DNA of 23,858 nucleotides from UBA6136 sp964344495 (GTDB taxonomy: Bacteria; Pseudomonadota; Gammaproteobacteria; Methylococcales; Methylococcaceae), in NCBI GenBank assembly GCA_964344495.1, contig CAYFNI010000032.1, positions 1 to 23,858 of the forward strand, in the 5' to 3' direction. The notes beneath the pieces were generated by a model. It did not search any database and was not told the DNA's origin. It was given only the letters and a program-made list of their open reading frames with translations. A program made the translations under genes and the position numbers. Below are positions 14,011-21,449 of this stretch, piece after piece (the first letter of the stretch is position 1; the number at the start of each line of letters is the position of its first letter).

Positions 14011-15033
14011 TCAGGAGGTGGCCGCAGCCAGACGCCGCATCCGGGCAATCACATGTGCGGCAATCATCTCCAGCGGCAGTATCGCCTCGGCGGCGCCCAA
14101 TTCGGCGGCCGCCTTCGGCATGCCGTAGATGACCGAGCTGGCCTGATCCTGCGCTACCGTATGGAAGCCGGCTTGCCGTAGTGCCAGCAGACCTTTCGCG
14201 CCATCGCGGCCCATGCCGGTCAGCAGCACGCCACAGCCACCGATGGACGGATGCCGGGCCAGGCTCTTGAAGAACACGTCGATGGAAGGACGGCTGATGA
14301 GCGCCGGCCACTCGGTGGTCCAGCCGAGGCGCAGGTTATCAGTGATGATGACGTGCTCCGGACGGGCTGCCACCCAGACCTGACCGGGGACCAGTCGCGC
14401 ATCGCCGGTGAGGGGTGCCACCGGCAGGGCGGCGGATTGATTCAGCCATTCGGCCAGCCCTTGGGTGAAATGAAAGTCGAGATGCTGGACCACGACCACG
14501 GTCGCCGGAAAATCGGCCGGCAACTGCGAGATCAGCGCCGCCAGCGCCTTCGGTCCGCCGGTCGATGCGCCGATCGCCAGAACCGGCGGGGCCGCATCCG
14601 ATGGCGACGGACTGGCGGCCTGTGCAGCTTTGTGCCCCAAACCCGCCAGGCGTTGCAAGGTCATGAGCCGGTCCAGCAAATCCTCCCAACACGCGGGGCG
14701 TTCCCAATCGGACATCAGGGGCAAAAATGCCGCATCGGCGGCACCCTGACTCAATGCATCGAACACCTGGGCATAATCGGGTTCACTGCCGCTGTTCAGT
14801 AACAGGATCGGGCAGGGCGTTTCGGCCATGAGTCGCTGCGTCAGGCGCGCCGCGGATGAGCCCGGCAGACCCAGCCCCATCAACAGCAACTCCGGCGGTG
14901 CCCGCCGACAGGCCGAGCGCACCGCCTCAGCCGTCTCCGCGGTCCAGATCACGCTTAAGTCCGACTGTGCCTCCAACAGGCGGCGCAGCCGCTGGACCAG
15001 CAGCGGGTTGGCCTCGGCAATCGCAATCTTCAT
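14011..15033 (-). CDS. cheB: CheB-type protein-glutamate methylesterase (WspF-like) with degenerate receiver
   Basis: A 340-residue protein. The C-terminal methylesterase keeps its catalytic triad: S157 (AIGASTGGPKAL), H184 (VVVQHLDFHF) and D277 (LLTGMGRDGAKG). It should remove methyl groups from receptor glutamates. The N-terminal receiver-like domain (1-125) is degenerate: the acidic pair is EA (IAIAEANP), the phosphoacceptor position is G53 (LLLMGLGLPG, where active receivers have D), and the usual lysine is not seen (AAFLPLMSDW). It should therefore not be switched by phosphorylation of that site. It overlaps the cheA stop as ATGA. Its position after the CheA hybrid matches wspF. The gene looks complete, with no frameshift. 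Confidence 0.93.
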   Translation of the reverse strand: MKIAIAEANPLLVQRLRRLLEAQSDLSVIWTAETAEAVRSACRRAPPELLLMGLGLPGSSAARLTQRLMAETPCPILLLNSGSEPDYAQVFDALSQGAADAAFLPLMSDWERPACWEDLLDRLMTLQRLAGLGHKAAQAASPSPSDAAPPVLAIGASTGGPKALAALISQLPADFPATVVVVQHLDFHFTQGLAEWLNQSAALPVAPLTGDARLVPGQVWVAARPEHVIITDNLRLGWTTEWPALISRPSIDVFFKSLARHPSIGGCGVLLTGMGRDGAKGLLALRQAGFHTVAQDQASSVIYGMPKAAAELGAAEAILPLEMIAAHVIARMRRLAAATS

Positions 15034-17324
15034 ATCTCGTTTGCGCTCCCGATCAGATCCTGTACCGCGCGAATCAGGCCCGCATCCTGGAAGCTGCTCT
15101 TGGTCAGATAGTAATCGGCACCGGCCTGCATTCCGCGGAGCCGGTCTTCCTCGCGATCCTTGTACGACACGATCACCACCGGCAGCGCGGCGAGCCGCTC
15201 ATCGGCCTTGATCCGGGTCACCAGCTCGATGCCGTTCATGCGTGGCATGTCAACATCGCTGACGACCAGATCGTAGGCATTGAGGGTCAGCTGATTCCAG
15301 CCATCGACGCCATCCACGGCAACGTCCACCTCATATCCGGCATTCTCCAGCAGCTTGCGTTCGACCTCGCGCACCGTGATCGAGTCATCGACGACCAGAA
15401 TCCGGCGGGTGCGGCGCTTGACCTTGGCAGCCGGTCGCCGGCGGGTCGACTGTGTCTGGCCGGCCTGGCGATCCGCCGAGCGAACCAGATCCTCGACATC
15501 CATGATCAGTACCGGCTGGCCCTGCTCGTCCAGCGCCACGGCACTGAGATTCGGCACTTTGCCCAGACGCCGGTCCAGCGGCCGCACCACGAGGTCGCAC
15601 TCGCCCTCCAGTGCATCCACCTCCAGTGCGTACTGCCGGCTCTCGGCGCTGATCAGCACCAGCGCCAGCGAATCGGGCGGCAAGGCCGGTTCTTCCAGTC
15701 CCAGCAACCGGCGCGCCGAGATCAGCGCAACCTGGCCCTGCGGATGTCCAAAATAGTGGTGGCCGTTGAGCGATTCCAGCTGCCGGCTCTCTCGCCGCTC
15801 GGCGCGGTCGATGCGGGCCAGCGGCAAGGCATAGGCCTGCCCCGCCACCACCACGCGCAAAGTGCGGATGACCGATCGGGTGACCGGCAACTGCAGTTCG
15901 AAACGGGTGCCCTGCCCCGGCTCCGAAGTCACCTGCAAGGAACCGCCACAGGCATGCACCATGGTCTGCACCACATCCAGGCCGACACCGCGCCCGGACA
16001 GTTCGCTGACCGCATCGCGGGTGCTGAGACCCGGCAGGAACAGGAAATCGTACAGTTCAGCCGCCGTCAGGCGCGCCGCCATGTCATCGGCGATCAGCCC
16101 GCGTTCGACAATCTTCCGGCGCAGCGCCTGATCGTCGATGCCGCGACCGTCATCCTGCAACGAAATCAGCAGCCGGCCGCTGCGGTGCCGGGCTTCCAGG
16201 CGCAGGCGCCCGGGACCCGTCTTGCCGGCAGCCTGGCGCTGCTCCGGCGTTTCGAGGCCATGATCGAGCGCGTTGCGCAACAAATGGTTCAGCGGTGCAT
16301 CCAGTCGACTGAGGATGTCGCGATCCACCAGCGTGTCCTGACCCACAATCTCGAAATCCACCTCTTTGCCCAGTTGCCGGGCCACATCGCGGACCAGTCG
16401 CGGAAACCCCTGAATGCCTTCGGAGAACGGCCGCATGCGCCCGCGCAGAACCAATTGATGCAGACGCTCGGTGAGAAAATGGGCGCGGCTGGCAATGTCG
16501 GCCAGCTGCTGATCATGCTGGTCAAGGAGCTGCCCGAGCTGGGCCAGTCCCTCTCGCAACGGTGCCTGAGCGGCGGCATCCCACAGCCCCCCTTGGCTGT
16601 GCCCGGTCAGCCCCCGCTGCAACCGTTTCAGCGACTGCAGATCGCGACTCACCTGATCGATCCGGCGTGCCTCCAGCAGCAGGTCCGAAGCATGGGCCAA
16701 CAGCTGGGTCAGCGTTTCGGCGGCGATGCGGACCGGTGCCTCGGTGGGCTCGCCGCTGTCTGCCGGCTTTGCCGCCACCGGCGGGGACGGTGGCACTGGC
16801 TCAGGTGCGAGCGCGGGTTCGGCCGCCACCGGGGCAGGCATCGCATCGGGAATCGTGTCGGGCGGCGGGACCGGGACGGCCTGAGGCTCGACCTCGGGCG
16901 GTGGAACCGGCTCCGGCAGCGGCGTCTTGCCCAGACAGGCGCCGACCCGAGCCACCCAGCGCTCGGCCTCGGTGGTATTGGCCTCAAGCCAACCGGCCAG
17001 GGCATCATCGGCGACGGCGCTCATGCCAACCATCCAATCCAGCGCCCCAAGCAGCACATCCACGACCGCAGCATCAAGCTCCACTCGCCCGTCACCGGCC
17101 GCGACCAGCACCTCCTCCATCTCGTGCGCCACCCGCACCGCCGGCGCCACATCGACCACCCGTGCTGCGCCCTTGATGGAATGCGCAGCCCGCATCAGCG
17201 GTTCGATACGCTCGCGCGAAGCCCCATTACGCTCCAGCGTCAGCAGACCATCGGTCAGAATGGCGCTGTGCGCCCCCATTTCTTCGCGGAATAACTCGAG
17301 CAGGAACGCATCGGCGATGCTCAT
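15030..17324 (-). CDS. cheA: Hybrid chemosensory histidine kinase CheA-REC (WspE-like)
   Basis: A 764-residue protein. In order: an Hpt domain with phosphoryl histidine H48 (RAAHSIKGAAR); a proline/alanine-rich linker (about 133-195); a dimerisation region; a HATPase (N box NHLLRNALDHGLE, G1 DDGRGID, G2 GRGVGLDVV); a CheW-like coupling domain (TLRVVVAGQAYALPLARI onward); and a C-terminal receiver (ILVVDDSITVRE, phosphoacceptor near D690 in VVSDVDMPRMNG, K in YLTKSS). All key residues are present. Fusion of CheA to a receiver is the WspE layout. It should phosphorylate the phosphatase response regulator; its own receiver may serve as a phosphate sink. ATGA overlaps join it to cheW upstream and cheB downstream. 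Confidence 0.96.
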   Translation of the reverse strand: MSIADAFLLELFREEMGAHSAILTDGLLTLERNGASRERIEPLMRAAHSIKGAARVVDVAPAVRVAHEMEEVLVAAGDGRVELDAAVVDVLLGALDWMVGMSAVADDALAGWLEANTTEAERWVARVGACLGKTPLPEPVPPPEVEPQAVPVPPPDTIPDAMPAPVAAEPALAPEPVPPSPPVAAKPADSGEPTEAPVRIAAETLTQLLAHASDLLLEARRIDQVSRDLQSLKRLQRGLTGHSQGGLWDAAAQAPLREGLAQLGQLLDQHDQQLADIASRAHFLTERLHQLVLRGRMRPFSEGIQGFPRLVRDVARQLGKEVDFEIVGQDTLVDRDILSRLDAPLNHLLRNALDHGLETPEQRQAAGKTGPGRLRLEARHRSGRLLISLQDDGRGIDDQALRRKIVERGLIADDMAARLTAAELYDFLFLPGLSTRDAVSELSGRGVGLDVVQTMVHACGGSLQVTSEPGQGTRFELQLPVTRSVIRTLRVVVAGQAYALPLARIDRAERRESRQLESLNGHHYFGHPQGQVALISARRLLGLEEPALPPDSLALVLISAESRQYALEVDALEGECDLVVRPLDRRLGKVPNLSAVALDEQGQPVLIMDVEDLVRSADRQAGQTQSTRRRPAAKVKRRTRRILVVDDSITVREVERKLLENAGYEVDVAVDGVDGWNQLTLNAYDLVVSDVDMPRMNGIELVTRIKADERLAALPVVIVSYKDREEDRLRGMQAGADYYLTKSSFQDAGLIRAVQDLIGSANEI

Positions 17325-17974
17325 GCCAGCGCCTCACGGAACAGGCCGACCAGTCGGTCTTCGTCGATCAGCTTGATCCGGTAGCCCTCGAATTCGAACA
17401 GGGCCGCCGCCAGCCGCTGGCTGGCACGGGCAAGGTTGGNNNNNNNNNNCACTTCATCGGCCTGAAAAGTCCAGCGCTCGCCCTGCAGCCGCACGACCAG
17501 CAGACGCGGAAAAATCCGGCTGGCGCGGGTGGCCGGCGCCGCCTGCGGGTCATCGTCGTCGGCCCCCAGGAGATGCGCGAGCGTAAAACACAGCTGCAAT
17601 TCACCGTGGGTGTTGACCAGTCCGAGGAAATGCCGGTTGCTGCGCAGCGGGACCTTCACGACCGGAACCGGGGACAGGGTTTCCTCGAAGCAGGCGGAGG
17701 GCAGCGCCAGCCAGACCCCGCCAACCCGAAAGACCAACAGGCGCAACAAATCGCCGGCATGACGCGGGGGCGGTGCGGCCAGCTGGCGGGTCACCTCGGC
17801 GCGGTAATCCGCCGGCATCGGCCGGTCGAGCAGCTGCCGTCCCGCCTGCCGGTAGGTGGGGCAGTTGCGGCAGTGGACATGCTGCTCCAGCTGGTCGCAC
17901 TGGCGGTTGCCGAAAATGCCGATGGTTGTCCAGCAGGTCGCGGCCGGATCAGGGGCGGACATGAGTCGCATCAT
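17321..17974 (-). CDS. cheW: CheW-type coupling protein with N-terminal cysteine cluster (WspD-like)
   Basis: A coupling protein of at least 217 residues. The N-terminal extension has four cysteines (C14, C26, C35, C38; QHVHCRNCPTY) spaced C-x11-C-x8-C-x2-C. A CheW domain follows from about residue 78 (LLRLLVFRVGGVWLALPS, VKVPLRSNRHFLGLVNTHG), ending with GYRIKLIDEDRLV. It links CheA to the receptor. A run of ten N falls inside the CheW domain, between QADEV and NLARASQRL. The frame is kept across it, but the family normally has about 20 residues there, so the true sequence is probably longer. Overlap with cheR and cheA is 4 bases each (ATGA). Position matches wspD. Confidence 0.88.
   Translation of the reverse strand: MMRLMSAPDPAATCWTTIGIFGNRQCDQLEQHVHCRNCPTYRQAGRQLLDRPMPADYRAEVTRQLAAPPPRHAGDLLRLLVFRVGGVWLALPSACFEETLSPVPVVKVPLRSNRHFLGLVNTHGELQLCFTLAHLLGADDDDPQAAPATRASRIFPRLLVVRLQGERWTFQADEVXXXXNLARASQRLAAALFEFEGYRIKLIDEDRLVGLFREALA
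17440..17449. other. Assembly gap inside cheW (10 N)
   Basis: Ten N within the coupling-protein gene. Both sides belong to the same CheW domain in the same frame, so the join is right in order and orientation, though its length is probably nominal. Confidence 0.95.
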
Positions 17975-19248
17975 GCGCCTATCCTGCCAGCATTCGCCGC
18001 AAGACGCGAACGCAGCCGCTCGGCACCGGCGTTGTCTCCGCTTTCCTCCAGCAACAAGGCCAGATGGGTCAGACTTTCAGCATGGGCGGGATCCAGAAAC
18101 AGCGCCTGCCGCAGCCGGACAATGGCCTCGGACTTGCGTCCCAGAACGCCCAGGAGGATACCGGCGAGTGCATGCGCTTCGGCCTCCAGCGACGCACTGA
18201 CAGCGGGCGCGTTCAACCATTCGAGGGCCTCCTCGTAGCGGCCCGCATCGGCCAACTGGCGGATACGCGGCAGATCCACCCCCGGATCAGGGCGGGCACC
18301 AACGGGCGAAGCCGGAGGTGAAGGTGAAGGCGAAAGTGAAGGCAGGGCGACCGGGCGGCTGACGGGTGGCTTGAGGCGTTGCTGCACCGCCGGCGAGGGG
18401 CTCCGGTCCGGCATTCGCGGACGTGTTTCGGGGTCTGGTCCTTGGCGCCAGGCAAAGGCGCCATCCCGACCGGCGCGAATCCAGCCCAGTCCCTTGGCCG
18501 GCTGTTCGGCATGGCCAAGAAACAGAAGCCCTGCTGGCCGCAGGCAGTCACGGAGCGTGGCAGCTATCTGCCGGCGCGCCGGTTCGCTCATGTAGATCAG
18601 CATGTTGCGGCAGAAAATGGCGTGATAGGCAGGCTGGGCACGCAGCCATGCTGTATCCAGGGCGTTGCCGACTTGCCAGCGCACCATCGACCGGAGGCGA
18701 TCGTCGACCAGCAGGTGGCGGTGCGGCGTCTCGTGCAGCAGAGCAGTCCACCGGCCGGAGGGCTGATGACGCAGCTTGCGGGTCGGATAGCGGCCACGTT
18801 GGGCGGTCTGGATGGCGATCGGGTTGACATCGACGGCGTCGATGACCACCGTGTCTCCGTTCAGACCGGCTTCGTGCAGGATGGCGGCAATCGACCAGGC
18901 CTCCTCGCCGGTTGAACAGGGCAGCGTCAGGATCCGAAGCGGTTGGGCGGGCGAGTAGGCCCGGGCATCGGCCATACAGTGGGCAGCCAGGTACTCGAAG
19001 GCGGGCCATTCGCGAAAAAACCAGGTTTCACCGACCAGCAGCCGTTCCAGCAAGGCTTCGCGCTCGGCGCTTTGCTGACGCCAGCGGTCCGCATAGGCCG
19101 CCAGATCCGGAACGCCGCTCAGGCGCTGACGGGTGCCAAGCGCATCATCCAGCGCGCCGCTGCCTAGTACCCCCAGTGCCAGCCCGTAGCCGTCCAGCAG
19201 CCAGGCGGCCAGTTCGGCCTGAAACGCGGCGCGCGCATCAGGCGGCAT
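17971..19248 (-). CDS. cheR: CheR methyltransferase with C-terminal TPR (WspC-like)
   Basis: A 425-residue protein. The N-terminal helical domain leads to GETWFFREWPAFEYL (73-87). The SAM-binding methyltransferase core follows: RILTLPCSTGEEAWSIA (105-121), IDAVDVNPIAIQTAQRGRY (136-154) and FCRNMLIYM (212-220). A Pro/Ser linker (about 300-325) leads to TPR repeats (about 330-420; RYEEALEWLNA, ALAGILLGVLGRKSEAIVRL, ALFLDPAHAESLTHLALLLE). It should methylate receptor glutamates with S-adenosylmethionine. A CheR-TPR fusion is the WspC arrangement. Its start overlaps the upstream cheW end by 11 bases and its stop overlaps the next cheW as ATGA. Confidence 0.95.
   Translation of the reverse strand: MPPDARAAFQAELAAWLLDGYGLALGVLGSGALDDALGTRQRLSGVPDLAAYADRWRQQSAEREALLERLLVGETWFFREWPAFEYLAAHCMADARAYSPAQPLRILTLPCSTGEEAWSIAAILHEAGLNGDTVVIDAVDVNPIAIQTAQRGRYPTRKLRHQPSGRWTALLHETPHRHLLVDDRLRSMVRWQVGNALDTAWLRAQPAYHAIFCRNMLIYMSEPARRQIAATLRDCLRPAGLLFLGHAEQPAKGLGWIRAGRDGAFAWRQGPDPETRPRMPDRSPSPAVQQRLKPPVSRPVALPSLSPSPSPPASPVGARPDPGVDLPRIRQLADAGRYEEALEWLNAPAVSASLEAEAHALAGILLGVLGRKSEAIVRLRQALFLDPAHAESLTHLALLLEESGDNAGAERLRSRLAANAGRIGA
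18314..18343 (-). repeat. Hexanucleotide repeats in the cheR linker
   Basis: Five imperfect copies of GAAGGT/C on the plus strand. On the coding strand they encode the Ser-Pro linker between the CheR catalytic domain and its TPR region. Slippage here would change linker length in steps of two residues without breaking the frame. Confidence 0.6.
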
Positions 19249-19693
19249 CGGTGGAGGCCAGCGCGAGCAGTGCCGGAGTCAGCAGGGTTTGCCAGTGAAC
19301 GGCGCGGACCAGCCCGACGTCGGTCTCGTAAACGACCGGGGAGAGCCAGTCGGCCTGCTCTCCGAGCACATCGGTTGGCAGTGTCTGCGGCCGGTACAGG
19401 GGCAACATGTCCAAGGCCTGCTCGACCACCAGAGCCAGGCGTTCAGTCGCTTCACCCTGACCGCGCCGAACCAGAATGAGCCGGGTACTGATGACGTGGC
19501 GGGCGGGTTGCCCGAGTTGCATCACGCCAATGTCGATGACGGGCACGAACTGTCCCTGGTAGCGCAACAGGCCGGCGACCTGGGGCGGGGCCAGAGGCAA
19601 CGGTTGCAGGTCGGGCATCGGCACCACCGCCTCGATCTCAAGCGCCGGCAGCGCATAGTGTTCCTGTCCCAGCCGAAACAGCAGATGCAGCAT
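19238..19693 (-). CDS. cheW: CheW-type coupling protein (WspB-like)
   Basis: A 151-residue single-domain CheW. It begins MLHLLFRLGQEHYALPALEI, followed by VVPMPDLQPLPLAPPQVAG, LLRYQGQFVPVIDIGVMQLG and a second half with RLALVVEQALDML. These are the usual beta-barrel strands that bind receptor tips and the CheA P5 domain. It lies 6 bp after the RsbW-type kinase gene and overlaps the cheR start by 11 bases. Its place before CheR matches wspB. Two CheW proteins in one operon is also the Wsp pattern. Confidence 0.92.
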   Translation of the reverse strand: MLHLLFRLGQEHYALPALEIEAVVPMPDLQPLPLAPPQVAGLLRYQGQFVPVIDIGVMQLGQPARHVISTRLILVRRGQGEATERLALVVEQALDMLPLYRPQTLPTDVLGEQADWLSPVVYETDVGLVRAVHWQTLLTPALLALASTDAA

Positions 19694-19699
19694 GGTGAA

Positions 19700-20161
19700 T
19701 CAGTCCGTCACTGGCAAACGCTTGCTCAATTCGATCCGGTTACGGCCATCCACCCAGCGATAGGCATAGCTATCCATGAAGGTGCGCGCAAAATGGACGC
19801 CCAGCCCGCCGATCTGCCGCTCCCGCAGTGGCTGGTCGATATCCGGCTCGGGCAGACTGAACGGGTCGAATGCGACGCCGTCATCCTCCAGCCGAATCTT
19901 GAGATTCGGCCCCTCGCGCCGGATCCACAGTTCGATTTCGCCCGGGCGCCCATCGGGATACCCATAGGACACGGTATTCTGAACCAGCTCTTCAAGCACG
20001 AGATCGACATGAAAACGGATCTCATCTGGCCAGCGGTGCCGATTGGCCAGCGCCTCGATCGCTTCCGCCACCGCCAGCGTGCTGATCTGGGTAGCCGGCA
20101 ACCTCAGCCTGAGGGCTTCCGGCGCCTGGGGGTTCGGATCGGTGACGTCAGTCTCGGTCAT
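19700..20161 (-). CDS. RsbW/SpoIIAB-type serine kinase (anti-sigma-factor-like)
   Basis: A 153-residue protein made of a single GHKL ATPase domain (HATPase_c_2). The N box is DLVLEELVQNTVSYGYPDG, the G1 box LEDDGVAFDPF and the G2 motif IGGLGVHFAR. Such proteins phosphorylate a STAS partner on serine and otherwise bind a sigma factor or other target. It is the first gene of the minus-strand chemosensory operon, 6 bp before cheW, and it divides from the carbonic anhydrase-STAS unit across a 142-bp region. No sigma factor is seen in the window, so its second partner is unknown. No clear ribosome site precedes the ATG. Confidence 0.9.
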   Translation of the reverse strand: MTETDVTDPNPQAPEALRLRLPATQISTLAVAEAIEALANRHRWPDEIRFHVDLVLEELVQNTVSYGYPDGRPGEIELWIRREGPNLKIRLEDDGVAFDPFSLPEPDIDQPLRERQIGGLGVHFARTFMDSYAYRWVDGRNRIELSKRLPVTD

Positions 20162-20303
20162 GGAAGACGTTTTTTGCCAGAGGTGAAGGATTGCACCTGA
20201 CCGTCAGCGGCACAGGAGCATGAATAGTATAGAATTTCATCCCGGATACCATACGTTATCCCGTTTTCGTTACCGTTTCGATGACCCCTGACAGGCTACC
20301 GGC
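20162..20303. promoter_or_regulatory. Divergent control region of the sensory cluster
   Basis: This 142-bp stretch lies between the start of the kinase-led operon and the carbonic anhydrase gene, and must hold promoters for both. It contains AGGTG-N8-CACCT (20181-20198), an AT-rich patch with TATACT on the minus strand (20226-20231) and TAGAAT on the plus strand (20230-20235), and two adjacent direct repeats CGTTAtccCGTTTT / CGTTAccGTTTC (20254-20279). Neither -10 has a good -35 partner, which fits activator dependence or a non-standard sigma factor. Exact sites are not proven. Confidence 0.5.
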
Positions 20304-21008
20304 ATGACTCAAACCGATACGAACATCCTCAACCGGCTTCTTGAGGGCATCAAGGGGTTCCAGGAACGGTTCTATCGACAGGATCCGGAGCATATGAAGG
20401 ATCTGACCGAGCAGGGGCAGCGCCCCAAGGTGTTGCTGATCGCCTGCAGCGATTCCCGCGTCGATCCGGCCATTCTGACCGGTGCCGCCCCGGGGGATCT
20501 GTTCGTGGTGCGCAATGTCGCCAATCTGGTACCGCCTTACCAGCTGGCCGGACAGTATGATGGCGCTCGCGCCGCCATCGAGTACGCCGTGCGGGATCTT
20601 CAGGTCAACCATATTGTGGTTCTGGGTCATGCCCAGTGCGGCGGCATCAAGGCCCTGCTCAGCAGCCTGTCGGGCAAGCGGCTGGATCGCGATTTCATTG
20701 GCGGCTGGGTATCCATGGCGCTGGATGCGAGCTTTAAGTACATCCTCAATCCGGGCGGTCAGGCCCGGTCAGCCAGCGTGGGCATGGAGGTGGCCGAGGT
20801 CGATGTCGGCACGCTGTGCCAGCACCAGCATCTGACCGAGCGCGCGGCGATCCGCGGCTCGCTGGCCAATCTGGCGACCTACCCGTGGATCAAATCGCGC
20901 ATGGAGGCCGGTGATCTGCACCTGCATGGCTGGTGGTTCGATCTGGAATCGGGTGATCTCTGGTGTACCAATGACGACAACACGGCGTTCCTGCCGATGC
21001 TCGATTAA
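20304..21008 (+). CDS. Beta-class carbonic anhydrase
   Basis: A 234-residue zinc enzyme that interconverts CO2 and bicarbonate. The zinc ligands are visible: C48 and the D50/R52 dyad in IACSDSRVDP, and H109 and C112 in VLGHAQCGG. Other family blocks are GDLFVVRNVANLVPPY, GARAAIEYAVRDL and the C-terminal LHLHGWWFDLESGDLW. Length is usual for plant-like or prokaryotic beta enzymes. There is no signal peptide, so it is cytoplasmic. It opens the plus-strand unit, with the STAS gene 113 bp downstream. An eight-codon open frame (20281-20307) ends in an ATGA overlap with its start. Placement next to a partner-switching module hints at a link to inorganic carbon. Confidence 0.96.
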   Translation: MTQTDTNILNRLLEGIKGFQERFYRQDPEHMKDLTEQGQRPKVLLIACSDSRVDPAILTGAAPGDLFVVRNVANLVPPYQLAGQYDGARAAIEYAVRDLQVNHIVVLGHAQCGGIKALLSSLSGKRLDRDFIGGWVSMALDASFKYILNPGGQARSASVGMEVAEVDVGTLCQHQHLTERAAIRGSLANLATYPWIKSRMEAGDLHLHGWWFDLESGDLWCTNDDNTAFLPMLD

Positions 21009-21121
21009 ACCCGGACGATCGACGGCCCTGCGGCTGTTCGACACCGATCAACAGGCCATTGACTGCAACAGCATTCGCGACTTGTTACTCTCTTCTTACC
21101 CATCGCAATCAGGATTTCACC

Positions 21122-21448
21122 ATGCTCACGATTTCATCATCGAACCTGCAGGATTCACTGGTCGTCGGCCTGGATGGCCGCATCGACGCCAATAGCGCCA
21201 AGGAGCTTGAGCAGCAATGCCTGAGCTGGATTGAAGGCGGCGCTCACCGGATGGTGCTGGACTTTTCGCAGGTCAACTTCATCAGCAGTGCCGGCCTGCG
21301 GGTCATTCTGCTGATTGCCAAAAAGCTGGATCAGGCCAAGGGACAGGTGAAGCTGTGCGGTCTTAATTCGACGCTCAAGGACGTGTTCGAAATCAGTGGC
21401 TTCAGCCAGCTGTTCGTCATTGTGCCCAGCGTCGCCGAGGCGCTCTGA
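21122..21448 (+). CDS. STAS-domain anti-anti-sigma-factor-like protein
   Basis: A 108-residue single STAS domain of the SpoIIAA/RsbV type. The phosphorylation-site motif is DFSQVNFISSAGLRVILL; S56, just before AGLR, is the expected target of the kinase. The second half (VKLCGLNSTLKDVFEISGF, then SQLFVI) also matches. Unphosphorylated, it should bind the RsbW-type kinase. The ATG at 21122 has AGGA 7 bases upstream. It follows the carbonic anhydrase by 113 bp; a TTGACT at 21059 could be a -35 element, but no good -10 follows. The next gene begins 1 base after its stop. It is the likely substrate of the PP2C response regulator. Confidence 0.94.
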   Translation: MLTISSSNLQDSLVVGLDGRIDANSAKELEQQCLSWIEGGAHRMVLDFSQVNFISSAGLRVILLIAKKLDQAKGQVKLCGLNSTLKDVFEISGFSQLFVIVPSVAEAL

Positions 21449-21449
21449 G

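Noticed and set aside
14856..17294. An 812-codon plus-strand open frame opposite cheA and cheB
   Set aside because: Its protein is low in recognisable motifs and rich in Gln, His and Arg, as expected for the antisense of a GC-rich gene. The minus strand here encodes complete CheA domains with all catalytic residues.
21059..21088. Possible sigma-70 promoter (TTGACT) before the STAS gene
   Set aside because: A -35-like hexamer is present, but the hexamers at 17-18 bp spacing (TTGTTA, TGTTAC) are poor -10 matches.
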